From the NCBI GenBank assembly GCA_029977845.1, contig JAPOKC010000015.1, positions 1-64,000 on the forward strand: 64,000 nucleotides of DNA, written 5' to 3'. The DNA is from Mycobacteriaceae bacterium. GTDB lineage: Bacteria > Actinomycetota > Actinomycetes > Mycobacteriales > Mycobacteriaceae. Position 1 is the first letter of the stretch; every line of letters begins with the position of its first letter. Positions 37,259-46,510 of this stretch are shown piece after piece. Position numbers and translations under genes: made by a program. Below the pieces are notes generated by a model that saw nothing but the letters and a program-made list of their open reading frames with translations, had not been told where the DNA came from and ran no database searches.

Positions 37259-39718
37259 GTGAAGCGCGCGCCGTCCTGCGTCGGCAGGGTTGGGGGACTC
37301 GCCCTCGCACTCGGTGCCGGCGCCGCGGTTTCGGTCGGCTTATCCCTGGGAACCGCGGGTTCGGTGTGGGCCGCACCGGCGGATGACACGCCTTCCACGT
37401 CCGCGGCGTCGGACTCCGGCGGCGACCCTGACGGCGGCCTCCGTGCGCGGCGATCGGCCAAGTCGACGCCCCCCCGTGCCGCTCGCAGCAACATCGGATC
37501 CGGGCCCGACACGCAGGCCCGGGTGGTGGCGGTCAAGCCGCCCGACATCCGGCCGGTCGCCTTCGATCGGGCGGGCATTGCGACACCGGCGATCGGTGCG
37601 GTCGGGGGACGGGCGACGAAGGTTGCTCCCCTGACGGTCGCGGCCATCGCAGCGCCCGAGCAGTCGCCCGCCTCCACCGCGGCTGCGGCAACCATTGCCT
37701 CGGCGGCGACGGTGGAGGGTGTCGGCGGTCCGCTGTCTGATCTGTCGGGCACCGGCTCTCCGCTGCAATCGCCTCTCGGCTGGGTCGTGCTGGCCGCCGC
37801 GCGCCGGCCCGGTGCCGCCCGGATCGCTTCGGTAGCGCCCGCCGTGACCAATTCCCGGGCCGCGAAGACGGCCTCGGCAACCTCGGCCAATCCGGTGCTG
37901 GCGTTCCTGTTCAACCAGACGCCGTCGACGTCCCCCGCACAGTCCGCCCAGTCACCGGACACCGGCGTCATCACCGGCCTGATCAACGTGACCGACCCCG
38001 ACAGTGATGTGTTCACCTACACCGTCGTCTCGACGCCGGCCAAGGGCGTCGTGACGGTCGACGGCAACGGGAACTTCACCTACACCCCGGACCCGGTTCT
38101 GGCGCACGACGGTCTCACCGATTCGTTCCAGGTGACGGTCAGTGACGCCGCCAGCGGATTCCACATCCACGGCCTGATGGGCCTGCTCAACCTGTTCACC
38201 TTCGGCCTCCTCGGAGGGGACCCGCACACCACCACCACCACGGTGAACCTGACGGTCACCCCGATCAACAAGGTGCCGACCGCCACCAAGACGGTGAGCG
38301 CACCAGACCCGATCACCAGTGTGGTGACCGGAACTGTGACCGGCAGTGACGCCGACGGCGACCCATTGACCTATACCGGATCGACCACCGCCAAGGGCAC
38401 CGCCGTGGTCGAACCGAACACCAGTGGCGACTTCATCTACACGCCGACTGCACAGGCCCGCCACGCCGCGGCCAAACTGGACGCCACCGCATCGCAGAAA
38501 TCCGACACCTTCACCATCACCGTCGCTGATGACCACGGTGGTTCGCTGGCCGTGCCGATCACCACCGCGATCATCGGGGCCAACATCGCCCCGACCGCGA
38601 CCCAGAACGTGAACAGCCCCAATGCTGCGACAGGTCTGGTGGCCGGCGCGATCATCGGATCCGATGCCGACAGCGACCCGCTGACGTACTCCCTTTCCAC
38701 AGCGGCAGCCAAGGGCGCCGTCGTGGTGAATGCGAATGGCAGCTTCACCTACACCCCGACCGCACTGGCGCGGCACAACGCGGCGTTCAACGCCGAAACG
38801 GCCGACACTTTCACCATCACCGTGGCAGACGGCTACGGCGGAACGGTGAATGTTCAAGTGGCGGTGACGATTTCACCGGCATCGGTGACTTTCGACTGGG
38901 TCAACGGCAGCGGATCGCAGTACTGGACGGCTGGGAACATGGCCGCGCTGAACACCGCGGCGACCCGGTTGTCGTCCTATATCGTCGTCGCCGCACCGGT
39001 CACGATCACCACCACCTTGATCGGACAGAACAACCCGAACTCCAATTTCCTGGCGTCCAGTTACACCAATTTCTCCAGTGGCAGTGCGGGTTACTACGGC
39101 ACTTTGGTGCAGAGCGAGATCCTCACCGGTCTCGACGCCAACGGCGGTGCCGCAGACAGCCAACTCACCTGGAACTTCGCCTACCCGTGGGCCCTCGGCG
39201 ACACCGTCGCGGGCAACCAGTACGACTTCCAGTCGGTGGCCATGCACGAGATCATGCACTCACTCGGCGTGCTGAGCGGTATCGGCAGCCCGGGCAGTAT
39301 CGACACCAACTGGAGTACCTACGACAGCTTCCTGTCGGCGGCGAACGGCACCGCCGTCATCAACCCCGACTACACCTGGAACACCGCCTACAACGCCAAC
39401 CTCACCGGCGGCAACGGCGGCCTGTACTTCAACGGGCCCAACGCGGTCGCGGTGTACGGCGGCCCCGTCCTGCTCTACCTCCCGGGCACCTGGGCATCGG
39501 GTAGTTCGGTGACACATCTCAATCCGACGCCGGTGAAGCCCACCGGAACGACGGCCTACCTGATGGATCCGTCTGACGGGTACGGGCTCGGCGTGCGGGT
39601 CGTGACGCCGGTCGAGATCGGCATTCTGCGGGACCTCGGCTACACGATCGTCACGCCGTCGAGTGCCTCGGTGTTCTTCATCTTCGGATTCGGCCTACTG
39701 CGCAGACGGCGGCGCTGA
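37259..39718 (+). CDS. Exported VCBS/cadherin-like repeat metalloprotease with C-terminal anchor-like tail
   Basis: This 819-residue protein starts at GTG 37259. The signal segment CVGRVGGLALALGAGAA ends near VWAAPAD, followed by a disordered linker and PLGWVVLAAARRPG (about 172-186), as in the neighbouring repeat proteins. Then come three tandem VCBS/cadherin-like modules (about 235-540) with TGSDADGDPLTY and FTITVADDHGG. A zinc protease domain carries HEIMHSLGVLSGI (His663, Glu664, His667). The C-terminus is a hydrophobic segment ASVFFIFGFGLL followed by RRRRR, resembling PEP-CTERM-type tails. Probably a surface-attached protease; substrate unknown. Confidence 0.8.
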   Translation: MKRAPSCVGRVGGLALALGAGAAVSVGLSLGTAGSVWAAPADDTPSTSAASDSGGDPDGGLRARRSAKSTPPRAARSNIGSGPDTQARVVAVKPPDIRPVAFDRAGIATPAIGAVGGRATKVAPLTVAAIAAPEQSPASTAAAATIASAATVEGVGGPLSDLSGTGSPLQSPLGWVVLAAARRPGAARIASVAPAVTNSRAAKTASATSANPVLAFLFNQTPSTSPAQSAQSPDTGVITGLINVTDPDSDVFTYTVVSTPAKGVVTVDGNGNFTYTPDPVLAHDGLTDSFQVTVSDAASGFHIHGLMGLLNLFTFGLLGGDPHTTTTTVNLTVTPINKVPTATKTVSAPDPITSVVTGTVTGSDADGDPLTYTGSTTAKGTAVVEPNTSGDFIYTPTAQARHAAAKLDATASQKSDTFTITVADDHGGSLAVPITTAIIGANIAPTATQNVNSPNAATGLVAGAIIGSDADSDPLTYSLSTAAAKGAVVVNANGSFTYTPTALARHNAAFNAETADTFTITVADGYGGTVNVQVAVTISPASVTFDWVNGSGSQYWTAGNMAALNTAATRLSSYIVVAAPVTITTTLIGQNNPNSNFLASSYTNFSSGSAGYYGTLVQSEILTGLDANGGAADSQLTWNFAYPWALGDTVAGNQYDFQSVAMHEIMHSLGVLSGIGSPGSIDTNWSTYDSFLSAANGTAVINPDYTWNTAYNANLTGGNGGLYFNGPNAVAVYGGPVLLYLPGTWASGSSVTHLNPTPVKPTGTTAYLMDPSDGYGLGVRVVTPVEIGILRDLGYTIVTPSSASVFFIFGFGLLRRRRR

Positions 39719-39722
39719 CCGG

Positions 39723-40439
39723 CTACCCGCCCATCAGCGAGCGCCACTGCTCCAGATTCGACACGCGGTAGACGTAGTTGCTGCGCTTGACCTCCGACAT
39801 GCCGGCGCTGGGGTCCATCGAATACCAGTGCCCCGGGAACACTGTCGGGTCGCCCGGCAACGCGGCCAACTGCTGGAGGCTGCGGAAGATCTCATCGGAA
39901 CTGCCACCCGGGAAGTCGGTGCGTCCGCAACCCTCCAGGAACAGGGTGTCCCCCGCGACCAGCCGGCCGTCGACCAGGAAGCACTGGCTTCCCGGGGTGT
40001 GGCCGGGGGTGTGCAGCAACTCGATGTCGATGGCCCCCGTCGACACCTTGTCGCCGTGCTCGTGAGTGGTCAGATCACTCATCGGGATGCCGGTGGTGCG
40101 CGAGACCCACTGCGCCTCGTGGGTGTTGACGTGCACCGGGACGCTGACCCGGTCCAGCAGTTCGGTTACGCCCTTGAGTTCGAAGCCCATCATCGAGCCG
40201 CCGATGTGATCGGGGTGGTGGTGGGTGACCAGAACCCCGGACAGTCGCATCCCGTCGGCCTCGAGGGTGTCGAGTAGGTCGCCGGCGGCGTAGGCCGGAT
40301 CGACCATCACCGCGTCACCGGTTTCGCGGTCGCCGATGAGATAGGCGAAGTTGCGCATCTGCTGCGCGATCGGGTCGGCGGCGGCGAAGTCGCGGCCGGA
40401 AAGCAGTTGGCGGAAATACAGGCGGTCGTCGGAAGCCAT
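39723..40439 (-). CDS. Metallo-beta-lactamase-fold hydrolase (glyoxalase II type, Rv0634c)
   Basis: This is 238 residues from ATG 40439. The zinc motif THHHPDH (His73, His75, Asp77, His78) and later HTPGHTPGS and FPGHWYSM supply the remaining ligands of a glyoxalase II-like dinuclear site. It is annotated in M. tuberculosis as possible glyoxalase II. Mycobacteria lack glutathione, so the substrate is likely another thioester such as a mycothiol adduct; that is inference. An upstream in-frame ATG at 40481 adds a poorly conserved extension. Confidence 0.88.
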   Translation of the reverse strand: MASDDRLYFRQLLSGRDFAAADPIAQQMRNFAYLIGDRETGDAVMVDPAYAAGDLLDTLEADGMRLSGVLVTHHHPDHIGGSMMGFELKGVTELLDRVSVPVHVNTHEAQWVSRTTGIPMSDLTTHEHGDKVSTGAIDIELLHTPGHTPGSQCFLVDGRLVAGDTLFLEGCGRTDFPGGSSDEIFRSLQQLAALPGDPTVFPGHWYSMDPSAGMSEVKRSNYVYRVSNLEQWRSLMGG

Positions 40440-40539
40440 GCCATCAACACTAGTGGCCCGCAGGCCTCTCGGTCCTTGCATGCACCGGAGTGCGCTGTCA
40501 TGATGGCGCCGTCACGAAAATGCGTAATGAGGAGACAAA

Positions 40540-41181
40540 TTGAGCATGTCAGTCCGTTCGCTGATGAGTCCAGGACTGGCCCTGGCAACCGCCGGCGCGG
40601 TAGCCCTCAGCCCGGCCTTTGTGGTGCCGGCCGCATTGAGTGCCGCGCAACCCGCCACCCAGCTTCCCGCCGTGCACATCGAGAACATCCAGCTGGCCGG
40701 CATCGGCCGCGACATCTACAACTCGATCACCTCGTTCGTGCAGTACTCGGTGACCTCAGCCGAGTACTGGGTGACACTCGTCCCGGTCATCGGTCCGCCG
40801 CTCGCGAGCCAGATCAACATCAACTACTTCGCGGGCATCCAGCCGCTGGTCGCCGCGACCGTCTACTACGCGTCGGATCTGGTGGCCGACATCTTCGCCT
40901 TCCCGGCGCTGACGGCGACTTATGCCAGCACCATCGGTTACATCGGCTACAACTGGGCCTCCGCGCAGGCGCAGTTCTTCGGCCTGCCGCCCTCCCCGCC
41001 GATCCCGGCCCCGCCGCCGCTGGCCGCCACCGGTGCGCGCAGCGCGGCCGCCGTCCCCGGGCCGACAGCCGCCAAGCCGCGCGGCCCCCGCGCCGCGGCA
41101 GGCATCCGCGCAGCTGCGGCATCCAAGGCGGTCGGGGCGCGCAAGGCCGTCAAGTCGGCCCGCGCCGCCGCGGTCAAGTGA
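40540..41181 (+). CDS. Exported protein with GIGxDIYN/IGYNW domain and basic tail (first of tandem pair)
   Basis: This 213-residue protein uses TTG 40540 behind GAGGAG (ATG 40546 is an alternative). Signal peptide residues 1-37 end ALSAAQP. The central domain carries AGIGRDIYNSITSFVQYSV, ASQININYFAGIQPLVAATV and YIGYNWASAQAQFFGLPP, then a Pro-rich hinge. The C-terminal 60 residues are Ala/Lys/Arg-rich with a histone-H1-like composition (AAASKAVGARKAVKSARAAA). It overlaps its paralogue by 4 bases. The family is unassigned. Confidence 0.7.
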   Translation: MSMSVRSLMSPGLALATAGAVALSPAFVVPAALSAAQPATQLPAVHIENIQLAGIGRDIYNSITSFVQYSVTSAEYWVTLVPVIGPPLASQININYFAGIQPLVAATVYYASDLVADIFAFPALTATYASTIGYIGYNWASAQAQFFGLPPSPPIPAPPPLAATGARSAAAVPGPTAAKPRGPRAAAGIRAAAASKAVGARKAVKSARAAAVK

Positions 41182-41816
41182 GTTTTTCCGTTCGCACGCT
41201 GATGACCCCGGGTGTGGTGTTGGCCACCGTCGGGGCCTTAGCGCTGGGTCCGGCGGTGGTGGCCGCTCCGGATTCGCCCGACGTGCCCTCCGTGCGCGTC
41301 GAGAATGTCCAACTGGCCGGCATCGGTCAGGACATCTACAACGCCGTCACGCCGTATGTGCAGTACGTGGTCGGCGGGGTGTCCTACATCGTCAACTTCC
41401 TGCCGATCATCGGTGCCCCGATCGCCGCACAGATCAACATCAACTACTTCCAGGGCATTCAGCCGATCGTGGCGGCGACGGTCAACTACCTGGCCGGCGT
41501 GATTCAGGACCCGCTGAATTTCATCGCGACCACCTCCGCCTACGCCACCGCCCTGTTCGATATCGGCTACAACTGGGTGTCGGCCGAGGCGGTCTGGATC
41601 GGCCTGCCGCCGTTGCCCCCGCTGCCGGCGGCGGCCGTCGCGCCGCGGGCGCCGGCCCGATCGGTGGCCCGCTCGCAGGCCCTGCCGAAGGCACCGCGCA
41701 GCGCTGCGAATCGGGTGGCCAGGGCCGCGTCGGCAAGCCCCGGAACGCTCAAGAAGGCGGCCGGTCAGTCGCGTAAGACGGCCAAGCCGACGAGGGCGTC
41801 GGCCGCAGGTAGCTAA
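41178..41816 (+). CDS. Exported protein with GIGxDIYN/IGYNW domain and basic tail (second of tandem pair)
   Basis: This is 212 residues from GTG 41178, overlapping the first copy (GTGA). The signal peptide ends near VVAAPDS. The core repeats the family motifs AGIGQDIYNAVTPYVQYVV, AAQININYFQGIQPIVAATV and DIGYNWVSAEAVWIGLPP, followed by a Pro hinge and a basic tail (LKKAAGQSRKTAKPTRASA). The two copies are clearly paralogous along their whole length, so this is a tandem duplication with coupled translation. Function unknown; possibly a membrane-associated or pore-like exported protein. Confidence 0.72.
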   Translation: MSFSVRTLMTPGVVLATVGALALGPAVVAAPDSPDVPSVRVENVQLAGIGQDIYNAVTPYVQYVVGGVSYIVNFLPIIGAPIAAQININYFQGIQPIVAATVNYLAGVIQDPLNFIATTSAYATALFDIGYNWVSAEAVWIGLPPLPPLPAAAVAPRAPARSVARSQALPKAPRSAANRVARAASASPGTLKKAAGQSRKTAKPTRASAAGS

Positions 41817-41828
41817 ACCGCAGGCGGT

Positions 41829-41858
41829 TTGGCTCGGCCGCGCCGCAGGTTGTACCCT
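41829..41858 (+). promoter_or_regulatory. Promoter of the tRNA-Thr/tRNA-Met/rpmG cluster
   Basis: TTGGCT (41829-41834) and TACCCT (41853-41858) have an 18-base spacer and sit 38 bases before the mature tRNA-Thr. Confidence 0.5.
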
Positions 41859-41896
41859 CTACACGGCCCGCTGAGCTTCGCTGCGCTGCGGGTAAG

Positions 41897-41969
41897 GCCC
41901 CCTTAGCTCAGTCGGTAGAGCGTTTCCATGGTAAGGAAAAGGTCAACGGTTCGATTCCGTTAGGGGGCT
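41897..41969 (+). tRNA. tRNA-Thr (GGT)
   Basis: A 73-base tRNA: acceptor GCCCCCT with AGGGGGC, discriminator T, anticodon loop ATGGTAA (GGT), T arm ACGGTTCGATTCCGT. CCA is not encoded. First gene of the conserved tRNA-Thr/tRNA-Met/rpmG/hadABC string. Confidence 0.95.
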
Positions 41970-42009
41970 CGGTGGACGACAGGCGGTACGCCGACTCGCG
42001 TTCATCCGG

Positions 42010-42083
42010 GGCGGTGTAGCTCAGTTGGTTAGAGCGCACGACTCATAATCGTGAGGTCGGGGGATCGAGCCCCCCCACCGCTA
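42010..42083 (+). tRNA. tRNA-Met (CAT), elongator
   Basis: A 74-base tRNA: acceptor GGCGGTG with CACCGCT (G-T at the first pair), D loop GTTGGTTAGA, anticodon loop CTCATAA (CAT), discriminator A. The paired acceptor start and its position next to rpmG match elongator metT of mycobacteria. Confidence 0.93.
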
Positions 42084-42117
42084 CGCAGAACGAAAACCGT
42101 GAAAGTGAGAAGTCGAC

Positions 42118-42285
42118 GTGGCCTCCAGTACCGACGTACGGCCCAAGATCACCTTGGCCTGCGAGGTGTGCAAGCACCGCAACTACATCACCAAGAAGAA
42201 CCGTCGTAATGACCCTGATCGGCTGGAACTGAAGAAGTTCTGCCCGAACTGCGGCAAGCATCAGCCGCACAAAGAGTCCCGCTAA
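42118..42285 (+). CDS. rpmG: Ribosomal protein L33 (zinc-binding form)
   Basis: This is a 55-residue large-subunit ribosomal protein starting at GTG 42118 after GAAAGTGAGAAG. Two CxxC pairs (CEVCKH and CPNCGKH) mark the zinc-containing C+ paralogue; mycobacteria usually also have a zinc-free copy elsewhere, used under zinc limitation. [18 protein letters not shown] is characteristic of L33. It sits between tRNA-Met and hadA as in M. tuberculosis (rpmG2). Confidence 0.95.
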   Translation: MASSTDVRPKITLACEVCKHRNYITKKNRRNDPDRLELKKFCPNCGKHQPHKESR

Positions 42286-42294
42286 CGGTCGGTT

Positions 42295-42774
42295 GTGGCC
42301 CTCTCCCAAGATATCGTCGGGACGCACTACCGGCATCCCGACTATTACGTGGTTGAGCGCGAGAAGATCCGCGAGTACGCCACCGCGGTTCAAAACTCCG
42401 ACGCGTCGTTTTTCAGCGAGACGGCCGCCGGGGAGCTGGGCTACAAGGCTCTGCCCGTCCCTCTGACGTTCATCTCGGTATTCGGCTATATCGCCCAGCG
42501 CGCGTTCTTCGACTTCAACGACATCGGGATCACCGACAAACAGATCGTCCAGGTCGACCAGGCGCTGAAATTCCTCAAGCCGGTGACCGCCGGCGACCAA
42601 TTGTTCGCCGACGTCTACGTGCACGAACTCAGGCAGGCGCACGGGACGGACATCATCGTCAATAAGGTCATCATCAGCAATCAGGACGGTGACATAGTCC
42701 AGGAGAACTACACGACGCTCGCGGGGCGGAGTGACGAGAGCGGAGAGAGTGGCTTCAACGATGGCACTGCGTGA
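42295..42774 (+). CDS. hadA: (3R)-hydroxyacyl-ACP dehydratase subunit HadA
   Basis: This 159-residue hot-dog-fold subunit of the FAS-II dehydratase elongates meromycolic acids. HadA pairs with HadB; it lacks the hydratase catalytic Asp/His and contributes acyl-chain binding. Sequence landmarks are GTHYRHPDYYVVEREKIREY, FFDFNDIGI and IVQVDQALKFLKPV. The GTG start at 42295 lies 9 bases after rpmG. It overlaps hadB by 14 bases. HadA is the target region for thioacetazone/isoxyl resistance in M. tuberculosis. Confidence 0.96.
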   Translation: MALSQDIVGTHYRHPDYYVVEREKIREYATAVQNSDASFFSETAAGELGYKALPVPLTFISVFGYIAQRAFFDFNDIGITDKQIVQVDQALKFLKPVTAGDQLFADVYVHELRQAHGTDIIVNKVIISNQDGDIVQENYTTLAGRSDESGESGFNDGTA

Positions 42775-43189
42775 GTTCAGTTCGGTCAAGGTCGGCGACA
42801 CACTTCCCGAGAAGCTGATCAATCTCACCCGGGCCGACCTGGTGAACTACGCCGGCGTTTCCGGCGACCTCAACCCAATCCACTGGGACGACGAGATCGC
42901 CAAGCAGGTCGGCCTGGACACCGCGATCGCCCACGGCATGCTGACCATGGGCCTCGGTGGCGGCTACATCAGTGAGTGGGTGGGCGATCCGGGCGCGGTC
43001 ACCGAGTACAACGTGCGTTTCACCGCCATCGTCCCGGTTCCCAACGACGGCGTCGGCGCCGATATCGTCTTCACCGGCCGGGTCAAGTCGGTCGACGAGG
43101 AGAACAAAGCCGTGACGATCGCGCTGACCGCCACCCACGACGGGAAGAAGATCTTCGGGCGCGCCGTCGCGATCGCGAAGCTGGCCTGA
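42761..43189 (+). CDS. hadB: (3R)-hydroxyacyl-ACP dehydratase subunit HadB (catalytic)
   Basis: This is 142 residues from ATG 42761. The hydratase-2 motif YAGVSGDLNPIHWDD (with the catalytic Asp and His) and IAHGMLTMGLGGGYISEW are complete, so HadB supplies the active site of both HadAB and HadBC. It acts in the cytoplasmic FAS-II cycle for mycolic acids. It overlaps hadA and lies 3 bases before hadC, so the three are translated together. Confidence 0.97.
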   Translation: MALREFSSVKVGDTLPEKLINLTRADLVNYAGVSGDLNPIHWDDEIAKQVGLDTAIAHGMLTMGLGGGYISEWVGDPGAVTEYNVRFTAIVPVPNDGVGADIVFTGRVKSVDEENKAVTIALTATHDGKKIFGRAVAIAKLA

Positions 43190-43192
43190 ACC

Positions 43193-43708
43193 GTGGCGCT
43201 GAAAACCAACATCCTCGGGATGGTCTGGAAGTACCCGGACTCCTTTGTCGTGGGCCGCGAGCAGATCCGCCAGTATGCGAAATCCGTCAAGGCGCACGAT
43301 CCGGCCAGCATCGACCCGGAGGCGGCCGCGGCCATGGGTTATCCGGGCCTGGTAGCCCCGTTGACCTTCGTGTCGATCATCGCCGTGATGACCCAGCGGC
43401 ACTTCTTCCAGCACGTCGACATCGGGTTCGAGACCATGCAGATCGTCCAGGTGGACCAGAAGTTCCAGTTCCTGCGGCCGATCGTCGAGGGTGACGAGCT
43501 GCGCGCCACCATGTACATCGACTCCGTCGACGAACGGTTCGGGGCCGACATCGTGACCTCCCGCAACGTGCTGACCGACGAGAAGACCGGCGAGGCCGTG
43601 CTGGTGGCCTACACCACCCTGATGGGCCACGAGGGCGACAATTCGATCTCGGCGGGCTGGGATCCCGAGACCGGCCAGGTGCTGCGGAAGCCCGTCGTGC
43701 ACGACTGA
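43193..43708 (+). CDS. hadC: (3R)-hydroxyacyl-ACP dehydratase subunit HadC
   Basis: This 171-residue partner of HadB is used late in meromycolate elongation. It is homologous to HadA (IVQVDQKFQFLRPIVEGDEL versus the HadA stretch) and likewise lacks the catalytic Asp/His. GTG 43193 begins ALKTNILGMVWKYPDSFVVG. Last gene of hadABC. tRNA-Trp follows after 148 bases, which include a TACACT -10-like box at 43759-43764. Confidence 0.96.
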   Translation: MALKTNILGMVWKYPDSFVVGREQIRQYAKSVKAHDPASIDPEAAAAMGYPGLVAPLTFVSIIAVMTQRHFFQHVDIGFETMQIVQVDQKFQFLRPIVEGDELRATMYIDSVDERFGADIVTSRNVLTDEKTGEAVLVAYTTLMGHEGDNSISAGWDPETGQVLRKPVVHD

Positions 43709-43856
43709 GCGCACGGTCGGGCCCGGTCCACGATTAGTAACTCCGAGGGGTCTCGCGCTACACTCAAATGTCGGGTTTTCCCACGTTAAGCGCGCTGTCC
43801 GTCGGTTCGGGCCGAACGGGGAGCGCGCGAATCATGTGGGGAGCCGGGCCGGACCG

Positions 43857-43929
<73 letters not shown>

Positions 43930-43983
43930 CTCAATTGAATAGACTTGCGGGCATACGCCCGATGGACATGTAAGGAGCATGCG

Positions 43984-44409
43984 GTGAGCGACGAGCTCGA
44001 CGGTTCAGACGCCGCAGGCGAGGACGCCGGTCAGGCCGGTGCCACGGCCCAGCCGCTGCGGCCGACCGGCAAGCGCACCCGCCAGCGCACGGGTGGGACC
44101 GCGCTGGCCGAGGTCGATGTCGAGGAAGAAGCCCTCACCGAACAGTTCGAGGTGGCCGAGGGCGGCGGAAAGAAGGCCAAGAAGGCCGGCAAGGCCGTCG
44201 ACGGCACCGGTACAAGCCGCAACCCCTTCGTGTTCGTCGTGAACTACCTCAAGCAGGTGGTCGCCGAGCTGCGCAAGGTCATCTGGCCGAACCGCAAGCA
44301 GATGGTCAGCTACACCAGCGTCGTACTGGCGTTCCTGGTCTTCATGGTGACACTGATCGGCCTCGTCGACATCGGCTGGGCCAAGCTCGTGCTCCTGGTG
44401 TTCGGTTAG
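43984..44409 (+). CDS. secE: Preprotein translocase subunit SecE
   Basis: This is 141 residues from GTG 43984 behind AAGGAGC. The C-terminal 60 residues form the conserved SecE domain, FVVNYLKQVVAELRKVIWPN followed by one membrane helix (about 112-135). The first 75 residues are an acidic/basic disordered extension typical of mycobacterial SecE. It belongs to the membrane SecYEG channel. nusG follows after 39 bases. Confidence 0.95.
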   Translation: MSDELDGSDAAGEDAGQAGATAQPLRPTGKRTRQRTGGTALAEVDVEEEALTEQFEVAEGGGKKAKKAGKAVDGTGTSRNPFVFVVNYLKQVVAELRKVIWPNRKQMVSYTSVVLAFLVFMVTLIGLVDIGWAKLVLLVFG

Positions 44410-44424
44410 ACGCCCAGAACTTAG

Positions 44425-45171
<747 letters not shown>

Positions 45172-45200
45172 CGAAGTTTTAGAAAGGAACACCGAAAGCC

Positions 45201-45629
45201 ATGGCCCCCAAGAAAAAGGTCGTCGGCATGATCAAGCTGCAGATCCAGGCCGGGCAGGCCAACCCCGCCCCGCCGGTCGGTCCTGCGCTCGGTCAGCACG
45301 GCGTCAACATCATGGAGTTCTGCAAGGCCTACAACGCCGAGACCGAGAGCCAGCGCGGCAACGTCATCCCGGTGGAGATCACCGTCTACGAGGACCGCAG
45401 CTTCTCCTTCGTGCTCAAGACCCCTCCGGCCGCCCGGATGCTGCTCAAGGCCGCCGGTGTGCAGAAGGGTTCCGCTGAGCCGCACAAGACCAAGGTCGCC
45501 AAGGTGACCTGGGATCAGGTGCGTGAGATCGCCGAGACCAAGAAGGCCGACCTCAACGCCAACGACATCGACCAGGCTGCCAAGATCATCGCCGGCACCG
45601 CCCGTTCGATGGGGATCACGGTCGAGTAA
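45201..45629 (+). CDS. rplK: Ribosomal protein L11
   Basis: This 142-residue protein of the GTPase-associated centre has the family stretch [20 protein letters not shown], then [15 protein letters not shown] and a C-terminal rRNA-binding [20 protein letters not shown] with SMGITVE. The ATG at 45201 has an AGAAAGGAAC ribosome site. Transcribed with nusG and rplA. Confidence 0.98.
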   Translation: MAPKKKVVGMIKLQIQAGQANPAPPVGPALGQHGVNIMEFCKAYNAETESQRGNVIPVEITVYEDRSFSFVLKTPPAARMLLKAAGVQKGSAEPHKTKVAKVTWDQVREIAETKKADLNANDIDQAAKIIAGTARSMGITVE

Positions 45630-45637
45630 TCCCCGCC

Positions 45638-45692
45638 GAGTGAGGATCCACGCAGACTTTCTGCGAGTGGACAGCTGCGTAGTTCCTCACTC
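45638..45692 (+). promoter_or_regulatory. Structured RNA element between rplK and rplA
   Basis: GAGTGAGGA (45638-45646) pairs perfectly with TCCTCACTC (45684-45692). Inside, TCCACGCAG can pair with CTGCG(AG)TGGA in a second hairpin. The fold lies in the unusually long 138-base interval before rplA. It may be a protein-binding or attenuation element; this is inference. Confidence 0.5.
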
Positions 45693-45767
45693 AACGAGAA
45701 GAAGACGTGGGAGGGCCCGCTTCGGCCTGTATGACCACGGCTCCAAACAAAGAAAGATTGGAATGCA

Positions 45768-46475
45768 ATGAGCAAGAACAGCAAGGCCTACAAGGAAGCC
45801 GCCGAGAAGGTCGACAAGACCCGGCTGTACACCCCGCTCGAAGCGGCGAAGCTGGCCAAGGAGACGTCCTCGAAGAAGCAGGACGCCACCGTTGAGGTGG
45901 CGATCCGCCTCGGCGTCGATCCCCGCAAGGCCGATCAGATGGTGCGCGGCACGGTGAGCCTGCCGCACGGCACCGGCAAGACCGCCCGCGTCGCTGTCTT
46001 CGCCGTCGGTGAGAAGGCCGATCAGGCCATTGCCGCCGGCGCCGACGTCGTCGGCAGCGACGACCTGATCGAGAAGATCCAGGGCGGGTTCCTCGATTTC
46101 GACGCCGCGATCGCCACGCCCGATCAGATGGCCAAGGTCGGCCGCGTCGCCAAGGTGCTCGGTCCGCGCGGTCTGATGCCCAACCCCAAGACGGGCACCG
46201 TGACGCCGGATGTGGCCAAGGCGGTCCAGGACATCAAGGGCGGCAAGATCAACTTCCGCGTCGACAAGCAGTCCAACCTGCACTTCATCATCGGCAAGGC
46301 TTCCTTCGACGAGAAGAAGCTGGCCGAGAACTACGGCGCCGCTCTTGACGAGGTGCTGCGGGCCAAGCCGTCGTCCTCGAAGGGGCGTTACCTCAAGAAG
46401 GTCACCGTCTCGACGACGACGGGCCCCGGCATCCCGGTCGACCCGGCGGTAACCCGGAATTTCGCGGAGGAGTAG
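45768..46475 (+). CDS. rplA: Ribosomal protein L1
   Basis: This is 235 residues with the L1 stalk-protein signatures [14 protein letters not shown] ([17 protein letters not shown]), [17 protein letters not shown] and [14 protein letters not shown]. It binds 23S rRNA and, in other bacteria, its own mRNA. The ATG at 45768 has an AAAGAAAGATTGGA upstream stretch. The next gene downstream is convergent lipG; the mmaA cluster found here in M. tuberculosis is absent. Confidence 0.98.
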   Translation: MSKNSKAYKEAAEKVDKTRLYTPLEAAKLAKETSSKKQDATVEVAIRLGVDPRKADQMVRGTVSLPHGTGKTARVAVFAVGEKADQAIAAGADVVGSDDLIEKIQGGFLDFDAAIATPDQMAKVGRVAKVLGPRGLMPNPKTGTVTPDVAKAVQDIKGGKINFRVDKQSNLHFIIGKASFDEKKLAENYGAALDEVLRAKPSSSKGRYLKKVTVSTTTGPGIPVDPAVTRNFAEE

Positions 46476-46510
46476 CGCAGGCTTTCGCGTTGAGTCGCTC
46501 CGGTCAGCTC

